DNA from: Clostridia bacterium
GTDB taxonomy: Bacteria > Bacillota > Clostridia > Oscillospirales > CAG-272
Direction: 5' to 3'
DNA length: 50,542 nucleotides
Assembly (NCBI GenBank): GCA_017398585.1
Contig: JAFQFS010000158.1
Location: forward strand, 1-50,542
In this document: one piece after another, positions 8,044 to 16,545 of the stretch
How positions within the stretch are numbered: position 1 is the stretch's first letter
Layout: each line of letters starts with the position of its first letter
Made by a program: the position numbers and the translations under genes
Notes under the pieces: generated by a model
Seen by the model: only the letters and a program-made list of their open reading frames with translations
Databases searched by the model: none
What the model was told of the DNA's origin: nothing

Positions 8044-9945
8044 TCATCCGCCGATGTTCACGCCGACTGCCTTCATGTACATGCTGTACCACGAGGACGA
8101 GTTCGCTGCCTGAATGTTGTTTACGAAAATGATGTCGGACAGACCGTAATCCTTCAGCTGTTCGTAGACGTTCATGCCGGAATGACGGGTATCCACGACG
8201 ATGATGTTGCCGTAGTGTTCACACAGGAACGGAATGAATGCGTTGCCGAAGGAATCCTTCAGCACCAGAACGTTGAAGTCCTGCGGATTGTCCGGAACGT
8301 TGATGACCGTATACGGGTTGTCGCCCGCGATGAAGGTCACATAGGTCTTGTTTGTGCTGACGATGCACTTGTCGTAATTATACGTCGCGCCGCCGATCGC
8401 GGAAACGGTCATCGTATGCGCCTTGCGCGGGAAGAACGCCTCGATGGTGTCAACGAAATTCTTGACCCGTGCGTCGTAGGTGTAGTTGTACATGCTTCCG
8501 TGGTAGCTGTCGTTCATGACGGCATAATCGAAGCCGTCGAGCGGCGTCGGCTCCAGTCCGACGGACTTTGCAAACGCGGAGTATGCGTAGTACGCGCCGC
8601 GCGCCGTCCAGTGGTGGTCGCTCTTGAAGAACAGGTACTCGTCGCGGTGGTCGTACATTTCCGTATACGCGTCAACAAAGTTGACCGACGGATCTGCGAA
8701 CGCCGCCATCTTGTCGAGGATGTCCTTCTGATCCGGGATCTTCGACGTGACGGTCGGGTTGTCGATCACCATCGCGGAAACCGGCGCAACGACCATGCTC
8801 ACGCGGGTCTTATCACCGAACAGCGTCTTGTAATACGCCGCTGTCTGGGCATAGTTCTGCGAGTTGGTCGCGGAATAATAGGCCTGCGTGTAAACGCCGT
8901 CGCCGTAGATGAACAGACCGTCCGGCAGGAAGTCCGCGGTAAGATTTTCGTCCGCGGGAGTCTGTGCCGTGACCGCCGTGACAGTGATCTCGCACTTCTG
9001 CTGGACCTTCGCGTCTCCTTCGCCGGCGGAACAGGTCAGCGTGCAGGTACCCTCCGCGACACCCTTGACGTCAATGCCGCCCTTCGGGTTCATTGAGATG
9101 CTCGCAATGGTTTTATCGGAGATCGACCACCGGACCTTCGCCCCGGATGCTGTGTTGGAATCCACGGTCGCACTGACCACGGATCCGCTTCCGACCGTCA
9201 GCTTGAGGGTATTCTTGGAAAGACGGATCGCCGTTACCACCGGTGCGGCAGGTTCCTCCGGGACTGCGGGAACCTGCGGTTCCGTCCCTGCTTCGGGTTC
9301 CGCTTCCGCAGGTGTTTCAGCGGGAACTTCTTCAGGAGTTTCTTCGGGAACATCCACCACAGCTTCTGCGGGAGTTTCCGGTTCGGGCTGCTGTTCCGGT
9401 GCGGGTTCTTCTTCAATCTCGCCCTCGGGAACGATGATTTCTTCCGAAATCGTGTCTTCCGCAGGGGTTTCTTCCATAATTTCGCTGTCTGCCGGTACGT
9501 CCGGCTCAGCAGGAACGGGAGTTTCCTCCGCTTCCGTCTGCGTCTGGTTCAGAAGGCTGTCGAACGCCGCAGCGATCTGATCCGCCGCTGCATTTGCCGC
9601 TTCGTCTTCACCGTCTGCGGAACCGGACGCATTATCGAGAAGAACAAAACTGTCTTCCGCCCCGCCGACGGAATAGTCGATCCCGCGGAGGGTGTCCATT
9701 TTCTTGGAAAGTCCGACAAGCTTGTCACGATACAGGAACGTATCGGACACAAACACGGACGTCTCCGCGAAGAATGAACCGTCCGCGAGAGATTCCAGCG
9801 AGAACGCCGGCATTTCCGCGAGGCTGCGCTGCTCCATCGCCGATTCCGTCGGACGGTCCGGCTGGATCAGGTTAAGCAGTGCGACACTGCCGAACAGGAC
9901 ACCTGCCACGCAGAGACAGACAATATCTACAACTTTTTGTTTCAC
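8044..9945 (-). CDS. DHHW/AlgX-like extracytoplasmic protein with Ig-like domain
   Basis: This 633-residue protein is probably anchored outside the membrane and partners the MBOAT acyltransferase encoded just upstream in the same operon. An N-terminal membrane segment (IVCLCVAGVLFGSVALLNLI) is followed by a conserved region to about 120, then a Pro/Glu/Ala-rich linker at about 130-232. A BIG2-type Ig-like domain follows at about 235-328. The C-terminal SGNH-like domain has SDHHWTARGAYYAY near 440 and LKDSFGNAFIPFL. DHHW/AlgX proteins complete O-acetylation of exported polysaccharide. The Ig-like domain and long acidic linker suggest reach into the cell wall; the glycan is unknown. Confidence 0.85.
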   Translation of the reverse strand: MKQKVVDIVCLCVAGVLFGSVALLNLIQPDRPTESAMEQRSLAEMPAFSLESLADGSFFAETSVFVSDTFLYRDKLVGLSKKMDTLRGIDYSVGGAEDSFVLLDNASGSADGEDEAANAAADQIAAAFDSLLNQTQTEAEETPVPAEPDVPADSEIMEETPAEDTISEEIIVPEGEIEEEPAPEQQPEPETPAEAVVDVPEETPEEVPAETPAEAEPEAGTEPQVPAVPEEPAAPVVTAIRLSKNTLKLTVGSGSVVSATVDSNTASGAKVRWSISDKTIASISMNPKGGIDVKGVAEGTCTLTCSAGEGDAKVQQKCEITVTAVTAQTPADENLTADFLPDGLFIYGDGVYTQAYYSATNSQNYAQTAAYYKTLFGDKTRVSMVVAPVSAMVIDNPTVTSKIPDQKDILDKMAAFADPSVNFVDAYTEMYDHRDEYLFFKSDHHWTARGAYYAYSAFAKSVGLEPTPLDGFDYAVMNDSYHGSMYNYTYDARVKNFVDTIEAFFPRKAHTMTVSAIGGATYNYDKCIVSTNKTYVTFIAGDNPYTVINVPDNPQDFNVLVLKDSFGNAFIPFLCEHYGNIIVVDTRHSGMNVYEQLKDYGLSDIIFVNNIQAANSSSWYSMYMKAVGVNIGG

Positions 9946-9972
9946 TGTGATGCAACCTTTCTTGGATGAGGA

Positions 9973-11379
9973 TCAGAAGCGGAAGTACAGGAACGCGCTG
10001 TACGAATTTCCGACCAGACGGATCGACGCAAGCGTGACAAACGCCGCGAAGACAACCGTCTTGAGAATACGTTCCGCCGTATACGGGATCGCGCCGCGCT
10101 CTTTGAGTTTGTTCCACAGCGTCGGAATAACCGGCACGGAGAAAAACAGCGCGACCGCAAGCAAAATAATGTTGTCGAAAATAACAGAATTGGTGAAGAT
10201 ATCGGTGAGACCCGTACAGCCGAAGCCGAACAGATAACCGAGATTCTTCAGCAGATTTTTGTCAAAATAGAAGATCGCAAAGCCGAACACGGTGATGAAC
10301 AGCGTATACGCGTGCGATACCACGAACGATACCGGCTTCGGCATTTTTTTGAATGTGTTCAGCAGCGTGGACTTTTCCCACATCAGCAGAACGGCATAAT
10401 ACAGTCCCCAGAGAATGAAGTTCCACGACGCTCCGTGCCACATCCCGGTCAGGAACCACACGACGAGGATGTTTCTCTGCTGGTCGTGACGGTTGCCGCC
10501 GAGAGGAATATAAACGTAATCGCGGAAGAATGTACCGAGGGACATGTGCCATCTCCGCCAGAATTCGGTCGCACTGGTGGAAATGAGCGGATAGTTGAAG
10601 TTTTCGAGGAACCGGAACCCGAACATTTTGCCGAGCCCGATCGCCATATCGGAATAACCGGAGAAGTCAAAGTAGAGCTGGAGGGTGAAGAACAGCGCTC
10701 CCGCCCATCGGGAAACGAAGGTAACGTCCGCCAGCCCGTACAGCGAAGTAACGACGGTGTCGCAGCAGTCCGCGATCAGTACCTTTTTCGCCAGACCGAC
10801 GGAGAAGCGGAACAGACCGTCGTTGAAATCCCGCAGATCAACACGCCGGTCTGCGAGCTGTTCTTCGATGTCCTTGTACCGCACGATCGGTCCCGCAATG
10901 AGCTGCGGGAAGAACGAAACGTACAGCAGAAGAGTGAAGAACGATTTCTGCACCTTCGCGTCGTCGCGGTAGACGTCGATGACATAGGACATCGTCTGGA
11001 AGGTGAAGAAGCTGATCCCGATCGGCATCGTCAGCGACAGGACGGGAATCTGCGCCCGGAAGACGGTGTTGAACGTCTCGGTGAAGAACCCAAGATATTT
11101 ATATACGCCGAGGATACCTAAATTGAACATAATGGCGATAACCAGCCATAGTTTTTTCGCCTGCGCGGTGTAGACATGGTCGATCAGGCGGCCGAACAGG
11201 TAGTCACCGAGCACCAGCCCGATCATGAGGAAAATCGCGACCGGTTCCCCCCATGCGTAAAACAGCAGAGAGAAAGCAAGCAGGACGATGCGTCGGTACG
11301 TATTGTTTTTTATAATAAAATACGCCAGAAACAGCGCCGGCATAAAAATGTACAGAAACAGAAGATTCGAGAAGACCAT
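9973..11379 (-). CDS. MBOAT O-acyltransferase (AlgI-like)
   Basis: This is a polytopic membrane protein of 468 residues in the MBOAT family, which moves acyl (usually acetyl) groups across the membrane for polysaccharide modification. Signatures are LYFDFSGYSDMAIGLGKMFG, the ATEFWRRWHMSLGTFFRDY core and the catalytic histidine region TGMWHGASWNF. I placed the start at ATG 11379 (MVFSNLLFLY) because AAGGA lies 9 nt upstream; the longer frame runs through that ribosome binding site. The DHHW gene follows after 27 bp, the usual AlgI/AlgX-like pairing. Confidence 0.92.
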   Translation of the reverse strand: MVFSNLLFLYIFMPALFLAYFIIKNNTYRRIVLLAFSLLFYAWGEPVAIFLMIGLVLGDYLFGRLIDHVYTAQAKKLWLVIAIMFNLGILGVYKYLGFFTETFNTVFRAQIPVLSLTMPIGISFFTFQTMSYVIDVYRDDAKVQKSFFTLLLYVSFFPQLIAGPIVRYKDIEEQLADRRVDLRDFNDGLFRFSVGLAKKVLIADCCDTVVTSLYGLADVTFVSRWAGALFFTLQLYFDFSGYSDMAIGLGKMFGFRFLENFNYPLISTSATEFWRRWHMSLGTFFRDYVYIPLGGNRHDQQRNILVVWFLTGMWHGASWNFILWGLYYAVLLMWEKSTLLNTFKKMPKPVSFVVSHAYTLFITVFGFAIFYFDKNLLKNLGYLFGFGCTGLTDIFTNSVIFDNIILLAVALFFSVPVIPTLWNKLKERGAIPYTAERILKTVVFAAFVTLASIRLVGNSYSAFLYFRF

Positions 11380-11436
11380 TATGTAATCCTTTTGGGGTAA
11401 AAATAGGAGAAAACGCAACCCGTTCTTTCCTGTTTT

Positions 11437-11465
11437 ATTATAGCATTTTCCGCCGGCTTTGTAAA
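11437..11465 (-). promoter_or_regulatory. Promoter for the MBOAT-DHHW operon
   Basis: On the minus strand TTTACA (11460-11465) and TATAAT (11437-11442) are 17 bp apart, about 60 bp upstream of the MBOAT start codon. Confidence 0.75.
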
Positions 11466-11488
11466 CAAGATTTCGACAAAAAGATGAA

Positions 11489-11515
11489 GGGACAGCCCGA
11501 AAAGAAGGCTGTCCC
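11489..11515 (-). terminator. Intrinsic terminator of the HAD phosphatase gene
   Basis: GGGACAGCC and GGCTGTCCC form a 9-bp stem just downstream of the HAD stop codon. On the minus strand it is followed by a short T-rich run (TTCATCTTTTTG). Confidence 0.75.
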
Positions 11516-11521
11516 TGTCCA

Positions 11522-12175
11522 TTATTTTACAATTGCATCGTACAGTTCATCCGCGCTGCGCACGAACTCGGTGCCGCCCTCCTCACGGAGGCAATCCTCA
11601 TCACGGAATCCCCACAGAACGGAAATGCAGTCCATTCCGGCATTCGCGGCAGTCCGGATATCCACTTCGGAGTCCCCGATGTAAACGCAGTCCGTCACCT
11701 GCAGACCGAGATCCTCCACCGCTTTGAATACGGTGTCCGGATACGGCTTGCGGCGGATGCCTTCGGCTTCCCTCTCGCCGCAGACCACGGCGATATCCGG
11801 GAAATACTTCGCACAGAGCGTGACGGTGGAGCCGTGCGGCTTGTTGGAAACCACGGAAACCGCAATACCGTCGGAAAGAAGCTTCCGGATCAGCCCGGTC
11901 ACACCGGCATAAGGTGCAGTTTTGTGTTCGGAATTTGCCGCGTAATATGCGCGGTAGGACGCGACGGCTTCGGTGAACTTCGGATTGTTCAGCCCATCGG
12001 GCACGGAAAGTTCGATCAGGCGCTCGACGCCGTTGCCGACGAAGGAACGGACTTCGTCACGGGTACGGTGCGGAAAGCCGTAGAGATCCATCGTATGATT
12101 CACGGCATCCCACAGATCGTCGAGGGTGTCGAGAAGGGTGCCGTCGAGGTCAAAAATCGCTGCTTTATACTTCAT
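11522..12175 (-). CDS. HAD superfamily phosphatase, phosphoglycolate phosphatase-like
   Basis: This 217-residue hydrolase has all HAD motifs: motif I FDLDGTLLDT (D9, D11), motif II VVSNKPHGS, the lysine in RRKPYPDT and motif IV YIGDSEVDIRTA. The helical cap between motifs I and II contains VRSFVGNGVERLI, as in Gph/PgpP-like enzymes, so 2-phosphoglycolate is a plausible substrate but not proven. GGAG precedes the start and the gene has its own promoter and terminator, so it is monocistronic. Confidence 0.9.
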   Translation of the reverse strand: MKYKAAIFDLDGTLLDTLDDLWDAVNHTMDLYGFPHRTRDEVRSFVGNGVERLIELSVPDGLNNPKFTEAVASYRAYYAANSEHKTAPYAGVTGLIRKLLSDGIAVSVVSNKPHGSTVTLCAKYFPDIAVVCGEREAEGIRRKPYPDTVFKAVEDLGLQVTDCVYIGDSEVDIRTAANAGMDCISVLWGFRDEDCLREEGGTEFVRSADELYDAIVK

Positions 12176-12207
12176 GCTGTTCTCCGGTCAAATGTTTTTC
12201 TGACCTT

Positions 12208-12236
12208 ATTATATACCTTTCCGCGGGGCTTGTCAA
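12208..12236 (-). promoter_or_regulatory. Promoter of the HAD phosphatase gene
   Basis: On the minus strand TTGACA (12231-12236) and TATAAT (12208-12213) are 17 bp apart. It is divergent from the solute-binding protein promoter at 12268-12296. Confidence 0.85.
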
Positions 12237-12267
12237 ACGTGGATTTCGATAAATTGCGGGCTTTTTC

Positions 12268-12296
12268 TTGAATCGCTTCTGTTTGTATGGTATAAT
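12268..12296 (+). promoter_or_regulatory. Promoter of the solute-binding protein operon
   Basis: TTGAAT (12268-12273) and TATAAT (12291-12296) are 17 bp apart. An AAGGAGG site at 12343-12349 precedes the ATG at 12356. Confidence 0.85.
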
Positions 12297-12355
12297 AAAA
12301 AAAACGGAAGTTATTTCAAAAAATTCACATAAAAATCATAACAAGGAGGAACTTC

Positions 12356-13843
12356 ATGAAACGCATTCCCTGTCTCATTCTTCTGCTTGCGCTTCTTGCC
12401 AACCTGTACGGCTGCGGCGGCTCCACGGAAGCGGAAACCGAAGCTCCGGCAGCAGCGGACGCTCAGACAGCCGCCGAAGAAACGCCCGCCGAAACCGACG
12501 ACGGAAAAATCACCGATGATCTCCCCGATATCAGCCTTGACGGCGTGACCGTCAACATGCTCGTCCGCGAAGAAGCAAAGGACGAATTCGCCGCCGAAAT
12601 GGACGGCGACGTCATTGACGCGGCCGTCTACGACCGGAACCGTGCCATTGAAGAACGCTTCGACTGCTCCATCACTCACACGATCGAGCTCGGCAGCTGG
12701 ACGTACATGTCGACCTTCCAGGAAAAGATCCGCGGAACGGTCATGGCAAACGACTCCACCTTCGACATCGTGACCGGACAGAGCAACATCGTACAGCCGC
12801 TCAATGTAGAGGGGGTCTTTGTGAATCTTCTCGACGAAGAGTACATCGACCTCACCAAGCCCTACTGGGTCAAAGCGTACACCGACGGCATCAACCTGAA
12901 CGGTCAGGTCAGCACCGTCTGCGGCGACTTCGCCATCTCCTCCTTCTCCAACGCCAATGTCATTTTCTTCAACAAGGCGGTCATGGACGACCACAATATA
13001 ACCTATCCCTACGAAGATGCCCTGAACGGAACATGGACGTTTGACAAGCTCCTCGGCATGTCCGAAACCGTAACCAACGACATCAACGGGGACGGTCAGA
13101 TGAATATGGATGACCTGCGCGGCTTCTGCGCCTACAACAACTCCATCCAGCCGTTCTTCTCCTCTTTCGGTCTGAATTATACCGACGTGGACAGCGACGG
13201 TATGCGCTATATTCTCACCCCCGATGAACGCACCGTGAACGGTGCCGACCGTGTGAACGAGTTCTACCACAGCAATACGTTCGTCAATGCCTCCTCCGCC
13301 GATTTCGTTCTGGTCGGTGCCAACACCGAACCGTCGATGGCACAGTACTTCATGGAAGGCAAGTATCTGTTCATGGGTATGGTTCTGGAAGGAATCGAAT
13401 ATCTCCGCGACATGGAAGTCGACTTCGGTATCCTGCCGTATCCGAAATACGATGAAGAACAGGCAAACTACTACACCACCATCCTCCGCCGTTACACCGT
13501 TGCCGCCGTTCCGCTCTCTGCTTCCAAGAGCAGCAATTCCGCCCTCATTCTCGAAGCGCTGGGCAGCGCCGGCTACAACGATATCCTCCCGAAATACTAC
13601 GAAGTTGCCCTGAAGGGCAAATACGTCCGTGACGAAAGCTCCTCGCAGGTTCTCGACCTCATCAAGAGCTCCCTCTATCTGGAATTTGTCGATATGTACT
13701 ATGCCGATCTCGGATTCAGCGACTTCTTCGCAAGCTATGTCATGAACAACTCGGCCGGCACCTACGCAAGCTCCTTCGAATCCAACCGGACCGTATGGGA
13801 AACCAAACTTGAAAAACTCTACGAAGCATACAACGAAGGCTGA
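12356..13843 (+). CDS. Extracellular solute-binding lipoprotein
   Basis: This 495-residue lipoprotein has a signal peptide and lipobox ending in LYGC (lipidated Cys20), then an acidic Ala/Glu/Thr-rich tether, then a type-1 solute-binding fold resembling ABC sugar-uptake receptors. Within the fold, about residues 241-253, DINGDGQMNMDDL matches a calcium-binding EF-hand/dockerin-like loop. No ABC permease or ATPase genes are adjacent. The downstream genes encode an FAD oxidoreductase, a methyltransferase-like protein and a hexosaminidase, which suggests binding of an amino-sugar-containing glycan; that is inference from context. Confidence 0.88.
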   Translation: MKRIPCLILLLALLANLYGCGGSTEAETEAPAAADAQTAAEETPAETDDGKITDDLPDISLDGVTVNMLVREEAKDEFAAEMDGDVIDAAVYDRNRAIEERFDCSITHTIELGSWTYMSTFQEKIRGTVMANDSTFDIVTGQSNIVQPLNVEGVFVNLLDEEYIDLTKPYWVKAYTDGINLNGQVSTVCGDFAISSFSNANVIFFNKAVMDDHNITYPYEDALNGTWTFDKLLGMSETVTNDINGDGQMNMDDLRGFCAYNNSIQPFFSSFGLNYTDVDSDGMRYILTPDERTVNGADRVNEFYHSNTFVNASSADFVLVGANTEPSMAQYFMEGKYLFMGMVLEGIEYLRDMEVDFGILPYPKYDEEQANYYTTILRRYTVAAVPLSASKSSNSALILEALGSAGYNDILPKYYEVALKGKYVRDESSSQVLDLIKSSLYLEFVDMYYADLGFSDFFASYVMNNSAGTYASSFESNRTVWETKLEKLYEAYNEG

Positions 13844-13866
13844 TTACAGAAAACGAGGTATCCATC

Positions 13867-15636
13867 ATGCTCGAAACCATTCTTCACACCTGTGACCTGT
13901 GCGTGGTCGGCGGCGGACTTGCCGGAATGTGCGCGGCTATCGCGGCGGCGCGCGGAGGCTCCAAAGTCGTGATCATGCAGGACCGCCCCATGTTCGGCGG
14001 CAACGCGTCGTCCGAGATCCGCATGTGGGTCTGCGGCTCCGACGGTTCGAACAACCGTGAAACCGGCATCATCGAGGAAATTCAGCTCGAATCCCTCTAC
14101 CGCAATCCCGACAAGATCTACGGCATCTGGGACGGTCTTCTCTACGGCAAGATCCGCGACGAAAAGAACATCACCTATCTGCTCAACTGCTCCTGCTGCG
14201 ATGCTGTCACCGAAGACGGTATCATCCGGAGCATCACCGGCTGGCAGACCACCACACAGAAATGGCACAAAGTCGAAGCAAAATACTTCGCGGACTGTTC
14301 CGGTGACAGCATTCTCGCTCCCCTTACCGGTGCGGAATACCGCGTCGGACGCGAATCCTGCGACGAATTCGGCGAAAAGACCTCACAAAGCGCCGCTGAC
14401 CGCCAGACAATGGGCATGAGCTGTCTCATCCAGTGCCGGAAGAGCGACCGGAAGTCGGAGTTCATCCTTCCGTCGTGGGCAAAACGCCTGACGCCCGAGG
14501 AAATCGCGCTCCGCAAGCCGAACATGAAGTCCGTTTCCGAAAACTACTGGTATCTGGAACTCGGCGGCAACCGCGATTCCATCGCCGACACCGAAGAACT
14601 CCGCGACCAGCTTGTTTCCCTCGCGTACGGTATGTTCGATTACATCAAGAACAGCGGCGAGGTCGAGGACGCGGACTACTGGCAGCTCGACTTCCTCGGC
14701 TTCCTTCCCGGCAAGCGCGAATCCCGCCGCATGGTCGGCGATTACATCATGACACAGGGCGACGTCCTGTCCGGCGGACATTTTGACGACATCGCGGCGT
14801 TCGGCGGATGGCCGCTCGATGACCACCATCCGGACGGATTCTACCACTACGGCAATCCGAACGTCTGGGGCAGAACCCCCGCCCCCTACGGCATCCCGTA
14901 CCGCTGCCTGTATTCGAAAAACATCGCAAACCTGTTCTTCGCCGGACGCAACATTTCCCTCACCCATGCGGCAATGAGCAGTGCGCGCGTCATGGCAACC
15001 TGCGCAACCCTCGGCGAAGCAGTCGGCACAGCGGCGAACATCGCACGGGAATTTGATCTCAGCCCGCGCGGCGTTTACGAAGAACAGCTCAGTCTGCTGA
15101 AGGCACGCCTGATGGAAAACGGCTGTTTCCTGCCGTACAACAAGCGCGAAATTCCCGCATTTCTCGCGGAAGCGGAGCTGACCGAAGGACTTGACCACCT
15201 CCGCAACGGTATCGACCGCACCAACCACACCTACGGTCCCGACGATCAGGGTGCATCCTTCCCGCTCGGCCAAACGGTCGGCTACACCTTCGCAAAACCG
15301 CAGAAACTCGAAAATATCCACATCGCCTTTGACCCCGACCTCGACCGCGCGACCCTTCCGGGCGACTCGTGCGAACGCCGTCACTCCATGCGTGCAAACA
15401 TCGTTCCGGAATCTCCGACGATGATCATGCCGAAAACACTCGCAAAAAGCTACATCGTCACCGGTACGAAGGCGGACGGTGAGACGGTCACTCTGTACGC
15501 AGACGACTGCAACCTCCGCTACTGCGTGAATATTCCCGCAGAAGGAGAGTTCACCGCACTGACGATCACCGTAAACTCGCTCTGGAACAACGACGATGCG
15601 GACACCGTCCACATGTTCTCCTTCGACGCACGGTAA
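13867..15636 (+). CDS. FAD-dependent oxidoreductase (FAD_oxidored type)
   Basis: This 589-residue protein has an N-terminal dinucleotide-binding motif VVGGGLAGMCAAIAAARGGSK, a conserved FGGNASSEIRMWVCG segment, YFADCSGDS, and a C-terminal FAD motif around LFFAGRNISLTHAAMSSARVM. The last ~120 residues look like a small beta-rich domain. Enzymes of this type are common in glycan-utilisation loci of gut bacteria, where a sugar-oxidising role has been proposed; the substrate is not known. It follows the lipoprotein gene by 23 bp and is followed by the next gene after 3 bp. Confidence 0.85.
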   Translation: MLETILHTCDLCVVGGGLAGMCAAIAAARGGSKVVIMQDRPMFGGNASSEIRMWVCGSDGSNNRETGIIEEIQLESLYRNPDKIYGIWDGLLYGKIRDEKNITYLLNCSCCDAVTEDGIIRSITGWQTTTQKWHKVEAKYFADCSGDSILAPLTGAEYRVGRESCDEFGEKTSQSAADRQTMGMSCLIQCRKSDRKSEFILPSWAKRLTPEEIALRKPNMKSVSENYWYLELGGNRDSIADTEELRDQLVSLAYGMFDYIKNSGEVEDADYWQLDFLGFLPGKRESRRMVGDYIMTQGDVLSGGHFDDIAAFGGWPLDDHHPDGFYHYGNPNVWGRTPAPYGIPYRCLYSKNIANLFFAGRNISLTHAAMSSARVMATCATLGEAVGTAANIAREFDLSPRGVYEEQLSLLKARLMENGCFLPYNKREIPAFLAEAELTEGLDHLRNGIDRTNHTYGPDDQGASFPLGQTVGYTFAKPQKLENIHIAFDPDLDRATLPGDSCERRHSMRANIVPESPTMIMPKTLAKSYIVTGTKADGETVTLYADDCNLRYCVNIPAEGEFTALTITVNSLWNNDDADTVHMFSFDAR

Positions 15637-15639
15637 ACC

Positions 15640-16518
15640 ATGGCACAAAGTGAGAAATTCAGCCGGTACAACCGCGTTCTTCTCGAAAAAATGAGCATTT
15701 TCCTCAACTGTGAGCCGGATTTCGTGCAGGAAAGCATCATTGACGAGCTCTGCACGGACTGCGGTCTCACGAAAGAGGAAGCGTTCGCGTTCGTCCTCTC
15801 GGCCGCCGTCGGTCTGGATACGGAAAACGTCCCTGCCGACCGCGAACTGTTCGAACGCTACTTTCCCGATATGCTCCGTCTGCTGGATTATGACGAATTT
15901 GCCGCAGATCCCTATCTGCGCACCGTCACCGTTCCGGAAAAAACAGAGGGAACGTGGGAGCTGAAATACGAAGCCTACAAGCCGTATGAAGCCTTCGCAT
16001 GCGGTGACCTGCGCGGCTTTTCCGACGGACGCGTCGTTCCTCAGATCGGCTTTTTCGCCCGGGAATTCCGCTATCCCGCCGTTCTCGAAAACGGGCGCGA
16101 ATGGATGCTCATCACGCCGAACGAGATCGTCACCATGCGTGAGCCGGTCCGCCGTGCACACGGAAAGGTGCTGACGTTCGGACTCGGACTCGGATATTTC
16201 GCGTTCATGGCGGCACGCAAACCGGAAGTTTCCTCCGTCACCGTCGTGGAACGTGACCGGAACGTGATGAAGCTGTTTGAGACGTACATCCGTCCGCAGC
16301 TTCCCTGCGCGGACAAAATCACCGTCCTGCATGACGACGCGTATCGGTACGCGGAAAAACGGATGAAAACAGGAAAATACGATTTTGTCTTCGCCGACAT
16401 CTGGCACGACCCGTCCGACGGCGTTGCGGCATACCGGAAACTGAAAAAGTATGAACGTCTGCTGCCGAAGGCGGAGTTCATGTACTGGATCGAACCGACC
16501 TTACAATTCTATCTGTAA
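15640..16518 (+). CDS. SAM-dependent methyltransferase-like protein
   Basis: This 292-residue protein has an alpha-helical N-terminal part and a Rossmann-fold C-terminal part resembling spermidine synthase or class I methyltransferases. The nucleotide motif TFGLGLGYFAFMA starts near residue 178, the acidic ribose-binding residue is in VTVVERDRNVMK, and motif IV is DFVFADIWHDPSDG. I cannot assign a substrate. The start codon lies 3 bp after the FAD oxidoreductase stop, so the two are translationally linked in the same operon. Confidence 0.7.
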   Translation: MAQSEKFSRYNRVLLEKMSIFLNCEPDFVQESIIDELCTDCGLTKEEAFAFVLSAAVGLDTENVPADRELFERYFPDMLRLLDYDEFAADPYLRTVTVPEKTEGTWELKYEAYKPYEAFACGDLRGFSDGRVVPQIGFFAREFRYPAVLENGREWMLITPNEIVTMREPVRRAHGKVLTFGLGLGYFAFMAARKPEVSSVTVVERDRNVMKLFETYIRPQLPCADKITVLHDDAYRYAEKRMKTGKYDFVFADIWHDPSDGVAAYRKLKKYERLLPKAEFMYWIEPTLQFYL

Positions 16519-16545
16519 ATAAAATCTCACGAAAGGAACTTCACT

